11,972 nucleotides of DNA from an uncultured Bacteroidales bacterium (GTDB lineage Bacteria; Bacteroidota; Bacteroidia; Bacteroidales; Paludibacteraceae), in the NCBI GenBank assembly GCA_937885465.1, contig CAKZZM010000044.1, forward strand, positions 1 to 11,972. Direction: 5' to 3'. Position numbers and translations under genes: made by a program. Below are positions 1 to 6,072 of the stretch, one piece after another. The notes beneath the pieces are model-generated. The model was not told where the DNA came from. It saw only the letters and a program-made list of their open reading frames with translations, and made no database searches. Position 1 is the stretch's first letter; each line of letters begins with the position of its first letter.

Positions 1-54
1 ATCGAACGTTCGGAGACGTTCTCCACTATCGAACGTTCGGAGACGTTCTCCACT
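1..54. repeat. Two tandem copies of a 27-bp palindromic intergenic repeat
   Basis: Two exact head-to-tail 27-bp units (1-27 and 28-54) lie just past the stop of the RND gene. Each holds the palindrome GAACGTTC followed by GGAGA-CGT-TCTCC, which can form a 5-bp hairpin. The core CGTTCGGAGACGTT recurs near 4521, 4580, 5834, 6002 and 6032, always between genes and in the same orientation. The array starts at base 1, so it may extend outside the window. It could serve as an mRNA 3'-end structure for the efflux transcript or be a REP-like element; the sequence does not decide. Confidence 0.85.
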
Positions 55-70
55 AATGATTCTACTATTT

Positions 71-3000
71 TCATACTTTTTCTCCTTTCTCTTTGCGGTT
101 TCGGTTATATTCGGCGATATGCTCCATCTCTTTTTGGATGAGCGGGTCGTCGGAGGGTTTGAACTCAACGGGCTTGAATCGCTCTTGCAGTCCTTGGAAG
201 ATGACGAATAGGGCAGGAACGATGAAGAGCAGGGCGAGTGTGCCGAGCAGTTCGCCACCCACGGCACCTGCGCCGATAGTGCGGTTACCATTGGCTCCTA
301 CGCCGGTGGCAACCATCAGCGGCAACATACCAAAGACCATAGTAAGGGCGGTCATTAGGATAGGACGCATACGCATCTTTGCCGCGAAGAAAGCACTCTG
401 TTTGAGACTCATACCAGCGTGGCGGCATTGCGTGGCGTACTCCGTGAGCAGGATGGCTGTCTTACTCAGCAAACCAATCAACATAATAAGTCCGACCTGC
501 AAATAGATATTGTTCTCAAGTCCGAATAGGCGTGCAAAGATAAACGAACCCAATAAGCCGAAGGGTACGCTCAGCAGCACGGCAAACGGGATGAAGAACG
601 ACTCGTAGAGAGCAGCCATGACGAGGTAGATGAAGATAAGGCAGATAGCGAAGATAATCGCCGTGTTGCCGCTTCCGCTCTGCTCCTCCTCACGCGTTAT
701 ACCTGCGAAATCGATATCGTATCCGCGTGGGAGTGTCGTTGCCGCTACTTCTTTGATGGCATTGATAGCCTCACCGGACGAGTAGCCGGGTGCCATATTG
801 CCGTTAACACCTATGGATGTGTATAGGTTGAAACGGTGCAGCACCAATGGGTCATAGACCTTAGTGAGAGTGATGAACTGCCCTATAGGGGCCATACCGC
901 CGCTATGTGTGCGGACGAAGATATTATTGAGAGAGGTTTGGTCGTGGACGAACTCGGGCGATGCCTGAATCATAACACGATATACCTTGGTGAAGCGGTT
1001 GAAGTTAGAGGCGTATATACCTCCGTAATATCCGCCGAGGGTGGATAGTACTTCGGCAGGGGATATGCCTGCGCGTTTGCATTTGGCAGCATCGACATCA
1101 ACTATGAACTGCGGGTAGTCGATGTTGTAGGACGAGTACGCAGCGGCTATCTCGGGTCGCCGGCGCAGGGCGTTGAGGAAAGACTGCGTAACATCATACA
1201 GTTCGCGCACACCGTGTCCGCCTTTGTCCTGCACGTGTATCTCAAAGCCGCCACCCGTTCCGTAGCCGGGAATCATAGATGGAGCAAGAACGAAGATATC
1301 GGCCTCGTGGATGCCCGATGTGGCTGCGTATATCTTACCCATGACGGCTTTGTTATCGTGTGCCTTGCCTTTGCGCTCGTCCCATGATCGCAGTTTGACG
1401 ATAAGCATACCCATATTATTACCCGTACCGGAGATGATGCCTTCGCCGGCGACGGTGTTGACGCGTTCTATCTCAGGTATAGTGCGGACGCAGGAGTCCA
1501 CGAGGTACATAATATGTGCGGTCTGTTTGACGCTGCTACCGGCAGGAGTGGATACATCAACCATTAAGATACCTGTGTCCTCGTCGGGCACAAGACCCGT
1601 CTTTGTTGTTTGCAAGAAGAATATAAGCAGGGCTATTGCCAGTCCGATAGAGACCCACACGAGCCACTTGCGGCGGATGAAGAACATCGCTGCGCCCGTG
1701 TAATGTTTCATAAGGGCGTTGTAAGAGGTGTTGTACGCCTTACGCACGCGCTGTGCCACCTTGCTACCTTCGCCCTCTGCGGGGTTCGGCTTGAGTATCA
1801 ATGCACAAAGGGCAGGACTCAGTGTGAGGGCTGAAACGAATGATATACCCACGGCGACCGCCATCGTCAGACCGAACTCGGTGTAGAACACACCTGTAGT
1901 GCCGCCCATGAAAGAGACGGGGATGAACACCGCCATAAAGACGAGCGTCGTGGTGAAGAGTGCTGCCGTCAGACCGCCCATGGCATCGACGGACGCTTTG
2001 TAAGCAGACTTATAGCCTGCATCAAAACGTGCCTGCACGGCTTCCACCACCACGATGGAGTTATCCACCACCGTTCCGATGACCAGTACCAAAGCGAAGA
2101 GCGTCAGCAGGTTAAGCGTGAAGCCGGCTATCTTGATGAAAGCGAACGTACCGATGAGTGAAACATGAATTCCTATCGTCGGCACCATAGTGGCACGGAA
2201 GTCCTGCAAGAAGAAATAGACCACAAGCACGACAAGCAGTATGGCGAGAATAAGTGAGATGATAACATTCTTGATAGAGGCAAAGAGGAAGTCGTTAGCG
2301 TTCTCGAGCGTGACGAGTTCGAGGTCGTCGGGCAAGTTCTGCCGCACGCGGTCGAAAAGTTTGTCGATATCGCGGTTGATCTGCGTGGCGTTACTGCCCG
2401 CCGTCTGAAAGACAAGGTTTCCGATACCAGGTGCACCATCCTGCAGGCCGCGCCAGTTATAACTATCGATACCTAATTCGAGCCGCGCCACATCTTTGAG
2501 CCGCAACACCTCGCCTGTGGGCAGAGTGGTGATGACTATGTTACCGAACTCCTCTTCGGTCACACGGCGACCGCGGTACTTCATGGCATATTGGAAAGTC
2601 TGGTCGTAGTTATCCCCAAACGAGCCTGTAGGCATCTCGATGTTCTGTTCGCCGAGCACGCCTGCAATATCAGCCGGAACAAGGCTGTACTGCGCCATTT
2701 TAGCCGGGTTGAGCCATATACGCATAGAGTAGGTACCGCCCATGACGACCACCGTACCAACGCCTTGGATACGCAGCATCTCAGGCTTGATATTGATGTT
2801 GATATAGTTAGAGATAAACTCCTCGTCGTAGGTGGCGTTGGGGCTGTAGAGAGCGAAAGTGCGCAACATAGACGGCTGTTTCTTGTAGGTTGTTATGCCT
2901 ATCTGATTCACCTCTGCAGGCAGCAAGCCCGTTGCTTGCCCCACGCGGTTCTGCACATTGACCTGCGCCATATCCGCATCCGTGCCTTGACGGAAATAGA

Positions 3001-3277
3001 CAGTTATCTCTGCCGTACCGCTGTTGGAAGCGGTAGAGGTCATGTAAATCATGTTTTCCACACCGTTGATAGCCTCTTCAAGCGGGACAACAACGGATTT
3101 TTGCAGTGCATCGGCACTCGCTCCGGGGTACTGCGCCATAACCACTATTGTAGGAGGCGCAATGTCAGGGTATTTCTCTATCGGCAGGGTCGTCAGCGAT
3201 ATGATGCCCAACAGCACGATAAATACCGATATTACGACTGACAGAACCGGTCTGTCAATAAAGGTCTTTACATTCAT
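71..3277 (-). CDS. RND multidrug efflux pump, inner-membrane permease (HAE1/AcrB-like)
   Basis: This is a proton-driven inner-membrane pump of the hydrophobe/amphiphile efflux-1 family, which works with a periplasmic adaptor and an outer-membrane channel. At 1068 residues it has the family's normal length. The ATG at 3277 gives the expected N-terminus: a short cytoplasmic piece (NVKTFIDRPVLS), then TM1. A porter domain follows at about 40-330, TM2-6 at about 335-500, a second porter domain at about 560-850, and the last membrane block from about 870. Of the AcrB proton-relay residues, the first Asp (D405), Lys939 (GLLSKTAIL) and Arg971 (RMRPILM) are present. The second Asp of the TM4 pair is Asn406 (VVDNSIVVVE). 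The gene is third in a minus-strand cluster, 40 bp after the MFS gene. The substrate cannot be read from the sequence. Confidence 0.95.
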   Translation of the reverse strand: MNVKTFIDRPVLSVVISVFIVLLGIISLTTLPIEKYPDIAPPTIVVMAQYPGASADALQKSVVVPLEEAINGVENMIYMTSTASNSGTAEITVYFRQGTDADMAQVNVQNRVGQATGLLPAEVNQIGITTYKKQPSMLRTFALYSPNATYDEEFISNYININIKPEMLRIQGVGTVVVMGGTYSMRIWLNPAKMAQYSLVPADIAGVLGEQNIEMPTGSFGDNYDQTFQYAMKYRGRRVTEEEFGNIVITTLPTGEVLRLKDVARLELGIDSYNWRGLQDGAPGIGNLVFQTAGSNATQINRDIDKLFDRVRQNLPDDLELVTLENANDFLFASIKNVIISLILAILLVVLVVYFFLQDFRATMVPTIGIHVSLIGTFAFIKIAGFTLNLLTLFALVLVIGTVVDNSIVVVEAVQARFDAGYKSAYKASVDAMGGLTAALFTTTLVFMAVFIPVSFMGGTTGVFYTEFGLTMAVAVGISFVSALTLSPALCALILKPNPAEGEGSKVAQRVRKAYNTSYNALMKHYTGAAMFFIRRKWLVWVSIGLAIALLIFFLQTTKTGLVPDEDTGILMVDVSTPAGSSVKQTAHIMYLVDSCVRTIPEIERVNTVAGEGIISGTGNNMGMLIVKLRSWDERKGKAHDNKAVMGKIYAATSGIHEADIFVLAPSMIPGYGTGGGFEIHVQDKGGHGVRELYDVTQSFLNALRRRPEIAAAYSSYNIDYPQFIVDVDAAKCKRAGISPAEVLSTLGGYYGGIYASNFNRFTKVYRVMIQASPEFVHDQTSLNNIFVRTHSGGMAPIGQFITLTKVYDPLVLHRFNLYTSIGVNGNMAPGYSSGEAINAIKEVAATTLPRGYDIDFAGITREEEQSGSGNTAIIFAICLIFIYLVMAALYESFFIPFAVLLSVPFGLLGSFIFARLFGLENNIYLQVGLIMLIGLLSKTAILLTEYATQCRHAGMSLKQSAFFAAKMRMRPILMTALTMVFGMLPLMVATGVGANGNRTIGAGAVGGELLGTLALLFIVPALFVIFQGLQERFKPVEFKPSDDPLIQKEMEHIAEYNRNRKEKGEKV

Positions 3278-3320
3278 AAAGTTATTTACGATTTTACGAT
3301 TTACAAATTACAATGTACTA
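3278..3320 (-). repeat. Leader upstream of the RND gene, shared with the MFS gene
   Basis: On the minus strand this short gap reads AATAGTACATTG, then TAAATCGTAAAATCGTAAAT, ending a few bases before the RND start codon. An almost identical segment precedes the MFS start (4475-4510). The 20-bp core is at 3284-3303 here and 4479-4498 there. Neither copy contains a Shine-Dalgarno motif. The A/T-rich core is placed where it could affect translation initiation. The left end slightly overlaps the MFS stop codon. It may equally be a copied intergenic repeat. Confidence 0.7.
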
Positions 3321-4472
3321 TTCCGGCGGTAGCCGGTGAAATTTCCTTGTGAGGAAGGTCTGCAGAAGGAAGAGCAGGCACAAGCCTACAGCGACACACC
3401 ATACTCCGCTCGGATTGCAGGGGAAGCAGTATAGTGCCGTCGGCATCACGATGAGCGGCGAGACGAACTGCCCCAGATAAAGCGCGGCAGAAAGCATCGG
3501 CATAACGGTGGTCGTACTGTCCTTGCCGCCTTTGATGCCGGCAATGGTATTCAAATATGGTACTCCTACGCCGTTGGCAAGACCGATAAGTACCGACCCC
3601 GCCATCAGTCCGACAGCCGTCGGACAAAGTGCCATCACACCATAGCCGATGAGGAACCCAATAGGCGCAAAATACTTGATTATCACGCGGAATGTACTCA
3701 TTAACTTACCGAAAGCCAGCCCTACAAAGAACGCTACTACATCTAACCCGACCATCACACCCGTAATCCACGTAGGCGACCACCCCAACGAGCGAGCCAC
3801 CAAAGCAAAATTAGTCGGATAGACGAAGAAAATGGTCATCAGCAGTAACATTCCCACTACAGAAGGATGAAAATGCTTCAGCACCGCCATCGTGCCTGCT
3901 TTGGCGGAGGCGGAGGGCTGCAAGTGCTCGTTTGGCAGATATAGCACCACCATTACGAGTGCCGCCAACCCTAACAGATAGACCAGAAACGCATAGTTCC
4001 ATGCGATGGACGATAATACGCCCGCCAACAACGTTGCTACCACGCCGCCCATCTGGTTCATCGCGGCAGACAGACCCATCAGACGAGCCATCTCCTGCGG
4101 TGCGAAATAATAGGCTAACAGACCGGTGGAAAGCGGCATCAACATTCCTACACTTACGCCGAGCAACGCACGGAAAACGAGCAGCGACACAATGTTGTCC
4201 GCGAAGAACGCTCCGGCTCCGGCAGCCACATACAGCAGCAGACCTACAATAGATAAGGTGCGCGTGCGCAAGTGGCGGCAAAGCAACGGGAAACAGAAGT
4301 TCGTAAGGATAATAAACAGTGCCGGCATACTCACAACCATTTGTACCAACAGCGGGTTCGCATCAGAGAAATAGTCCCGTACTGCGCCCAACGCCGGAGC
4401 TACCGCTGCTCCCGCCATAACGGTCAGGAGCGAGATGGAAAGAATAGTCGCGGTCAAACGAGATTTATTCAT
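3318..4472 (-). CDS. Major facilitator superfamily transporter, probable drug efflux
   Basis: A 384-residue, highly hydrophobic protein with about twelve predicted membrane segments in two halves, the usual MFS architecture. The loop after TM2 (LCRHLRTRTLSIVGLLLYV) corresponds to a degenerate MFS motif A, and GGVVATLLAGVL in TM5 resembles the glycine-rich antiporter motif C. These suggest a proton-coupled exporter of the drug-efflux branch; the substrate is unknown. The ATG at 4472 gives an N-terminus with a short basic stretch before TM1. The gene lies between the RND adaptor (203 bp upstream, through a repeat region) and the RND pump (40 bp downstream). That position is unusual, since adaptor and pump genes are normally adjacent. 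Co-transcription with them is likely from spacing and strand but not proven. Confidence 0.88.
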   Translation of the reverse strand: MNKSRLTATILSISLLTVMAGAAVAPALGAVRDYFSDANPLLVQMVVSMPALFIILTNFCFPLLCRHLRTRTLSIVGLLLYVAAGAGAFFADNIVSLLVFRALLGVSVGMLMPLSTGLLAYYFAPQEMARLMGLSAAMNQMGGVVATLLAGVLSSIAWNYAFLVYLLGLAALVMVVLYLPNEHLQPSASAKAGTMAVLKHFHPSVVGMLLLMTIFFVYPTNFALVARSLGWSPTWITGVMVGLDVVAFFVGLAFGKLMSTFRVIIKYFAPIGFLIGYGVMALCPTAVGLMAGSVLIGLANGVGVPYLNTIAGIKGGKDSTTTVMPMLSAALYLGQFVSPLIVMPTALYCFPCNPSGVWCVAVGLCLLFLLQTFLTRKFHRLPPE

Positions 4473-4474
4473 GA

Positions 4475-4510
4475 AAATATTTACGATTTTACGATTTAAG
4501 ATGTACTATT
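4475..4510 (-). repeat. Leader upstream of the MFS gene, second copy of the RND leader
   Basis: The minus strand reads AATAGTACATCT, then TAAATCGTAAAATCGTAAAT, a few bases, and the MFS start codon. The 20-bp core (4479-4498) is identical to 3284-3303. Both copies keep nearly the same distance to a start codon, so either the leader was duplicated together with a gene insertion or it has a shared role at the translation start. Confidence 0.7.
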
Positions 4511-4517
4511 TGAGTCT

Positions 4518-4589
4518 GAACGTTCGGAGACGTTCTCCACTATTGAGAGACGCTAAAGAATAGCGTCTCTACCGCCAGACGTTCGGAGA
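4518..4589. repeat. Composite intergenic repeat with 10-bp hairpin (copy A)
   Basis: In order: the palindromic unit GAACGTTCGGAGACGTTCTC (from 4518), a perfect hairpin with arms AGAGACGCTA (4546-4555) and TAGCGTCTCT (4561-4570) around loop AAGAA, then ACCGCCAGACGTTCGGAGA (4571-4589), a second partial unit. The same order recurs at 5831-5902. The two copies differ at two positions within the hairpin, and both stems stay perfectly paired. It lies in the adaptor-MFS gap, within the putative operon transcript. Confidence 0.85.
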
Positions 4590-4596
4590 CGTTATC

Positions 4597-4672
4597 ACGA
4601 AGTGCCGCTATCGCTATTTAAATACCATTTAAATACCGTTTAAATACAATTTAAATAGCGTAAGCACTTCGT
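4597..4672. repeat. Large palindrome enclosing four 11-bp TTTAAATA tandem repeats
   Basis: Outer arms ACGAAGTGC (4597-4605) and GCACTTCGT (4664-4672) and inner arms CGCTATTTAAAT (4612-4623) and ATTTAAATAGCG (4649-4660) form a long inverted repeat. Its core is four units of 11 bp beginning TTTAAATA at 4617, 4628, 4639 and 4650. The unit TTTAAA is itself palindromic, and 11 bp is close to one helical turn. The right arm ends 3 bp past the adaptor stop codon, so on the minus strand this is the first thing transcribed after the adaptor gene. It could be a partial terminator, an mRNA-stabilising stem or a protein-binding array. No long U-run follows it, so a simple intrinsic terminator is less likely. 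Confidence 0.85.
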
Positions 4673-4675
4673 ACC

Positions 4676-5764
4676 TTACTCTACTTCCTCTCCGTCTCGA
4701 ACGAGTCCTGCGCCGCGGAGGATAATCCTGTCGCCGGCTTGCAGACCGTTGGTCACAATATAACGCTTGCCGTCTTCCACCGGCACGACACTCACCATCG
4801 TCGAAACCGCCTTGCCGTCAATCACTCGGAAGGCAAACACCTTATTCTGTATCTCGTATGTTGCCTCTTGCGGAATGACCAGTGCATCTTGTAACTCCTG
4901 CGGGATGACCACATCGCACGACCCGCCTGAGAGTAACAGTCGTTCAGGATTAGGGAACACAGCACGCACACTTACGGCACCTGTTTGGCGGTCTATCACG
5001 CCGCTGAATGTCTCGATTCGACCGGTGTGAGTATAAAGCGAGCCGTCGCATAACTGCAACGACACATCGGGCATCTGCGTCAGTGCCTGCGTGGGTGAGC
5101 CGTACTGACGAATGGTCTGCATCATCTGACCTTCCGTCATCGAGAAATAGACATACATCTCAGTATTGTCGCTCACCATCGTCAGCGGCTGCGGCATTGA
5201 CGGCGCAACCATCGCACCTACGCGCAATGGCAGCGTTCCTACAACGCCGTCCGACGGGCTCTTTACCTCCGTGTAATTGAGGTTGTTCTCCGCAATCACA
5301 AGAGCAGCCTTTGCCTGAGCTAAGCCCGCTTTGGCAGAGAGCCACTCGTTCTTCGCAAGCAACATCTCATATTCCGAGATGATAGAGTCGTTGTACAACT
5401 GAGTACGACTCTTATACACCAACTCCGCCGCCGACAGACCCGCTTCCGCTGCCTGCACATTAGCCTTCGCGGTCTCCACCGCTGCAAGGAAAGGCACTTG
5501 GTCAATCACAAACAACACTTGACCCTTTTTCACCTGTTCACCTTCATGCACGCGCAGTTCGACCAAACGACCTGCTATCTCGGGCAGAATAGCAATATCC
5601 TGCCGTCCCTGAATACTCGCGCTGTAAGTTGAGAAAATAGTTATAGTCGAACGACTAATATTGCCGATCCTATCATCGGCAGAACGCGGTTCTTCCTCGT
5701 GTCTCTCACCGCTACACGACATAAAGGCAACCAATATGGCTGCCGGCAATAAAAACTTTTTCAT
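4676..5764 (-). CDS. RND efflux periplasmic adaptor (membrane fusion protein), lipoprotein
   Basis: The periplasmic adaptor that links an RND pump to its outer-membrane channel. The 362 residues start with a lipoprotein-type signal (MKKFLLPAAILVAFMSCSG) with Cys17 as probable lipid anchor; the lipobox is relaxed. Next come a lipoyl half-motif (IAGRLVELRVHEGEQVKKGQ, about 64-83), an Ala/Glu-rich alpha-helical hairpin (about 95-165), the second lipoyl half (EVKSPSDGVVGTLPLRVG), a beta-barrel (about 195-290) and a membrane-proximal domain to the C-terminus. This is the AcrA/MexA domain order at roughly normal length. It is the first gene of the minus-strand efflux cluster, with its pump gene displaced by the MFS gene. 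No TAnnTTTG promoter was found in the 60 bp upstream. Confidence 0.92.
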   Translation of the reverse strand: MKKFLLPAAILVAFMSCSGERHEEEPRSADDRIGNISRSTITIFSTYSASIQGRQDIAILPEIAGRLVELRVHEGEQVKKGQVLFVIDQVPFLAAVETAKANVQAAEAGLSAAELVYKSRTQLYNDSIISEYEMLLAKNEWLSAKAGLAQAKAALVIAENNLNYTEVKSPSDGVVGTLPLRVGAMVAPSMPQPLTMVSDNTEMYVYFSMTEGQMMQTIRQYGSPTQALTQMPDVSLQLCDGSLYTHTGRIETFSGVIDRQTGAVSVRAVFPNPERLLLSGGSCDVVIPQELQDALVIPQEATYEIQNKVFAFRVIDGKAVSTMVSVVPVEDGKRYIVTNGLQAGDRIILRGAGLVRDGEEVE

Positions 5765-5830
5765 TTAAGGGAATAATACCTCTTTTTTGTCCTTAGGTAC
5801 TTAGCATAAGCGGCGTACATCGTACTACCA

Positions 5831-5933
5831 AAACGTTCGGAGACGTTCTCCACTTTTGAGAGACGGTGGAAAACACCGTCTCTACCGCCAGACGTTCGGA
5901 GAAGTCATAACAAAGTACGAAGTACCGCTATCG
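5831..5933. repeat. Composite intergenic repeat with 10-bp hairpin (copy B)
   Basis: This has the same layout as copy A: core unit at 5834-5847, hairpin arms AGAGACGGTG (5859-5868) and CACCGTCTCT (5874-5883) around GAAAA, then the shared ACCGCCAGACGTTCGGAGA (5884-5902). A degenerate tail ends in a stretch (CCGCTATCGCTATT) also found right after copy A. The TTTAAATA array is absent here. It lies upstream of the adaptor gene, between it and the BspA-like gene. Confidence 0.85.
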
Positions 5934-5970
5934 CTATTGTCCACTGCACTTATATTTCTCGTTTTTATAA

Positions 5971-5991
5971 AGTCGGCATTAAATGCCGACT
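5971..5991. terminator. Perfect 10-bp hairpin downstream of the BspA-like gene
   Basis: AGTCGGCATT, one base, then AATGCCGACT. On the minus strand the stem is followed by TTATAAAAA rather than a clean U-run, so it would be a weak intrinsic terminator for the BspA-like transcript whose stop is at 6073. It may instead be part of the repeat cluster around it. Confidence 0.45.
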
Positions 5992-5996
5992 AAAGT

Positions 5997-6053
5997 TCGA
6001 GCGTTCGGAGACGTTCCCCACTAATATTGAACGTTCGGAGACGTTCTCTACTA
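5997..6053. repeat. Two further copies of the CGTTCGGAGACGTT repeat
   Basis: Units at 5997-6023 and 6027-6053 resemble the pair at 1-54 but are spaced 30 bp apart and carry point differences (GAGCGTTC for GAACGTTC; TTCCCC and TTCTCT for TTCTCC). They lie just past the stop of the BspA-like gene, as the pair at 1-54 lies just past the RND stop. This suggests a preference for 3' gene ends. Confidence 0.8.
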
Positions 6054-6072
6054 TCGAAATTGGAAGCAATAG

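Noticed and set aside
2591..3241. 216-codon plus-strand open frame opposite the RND gene
   Set aside because: It lies wholly inside the clearly coding RND gene on the other strand, and its Cys/His/Arg-rich product resembles no family; it is an antisense shadow.
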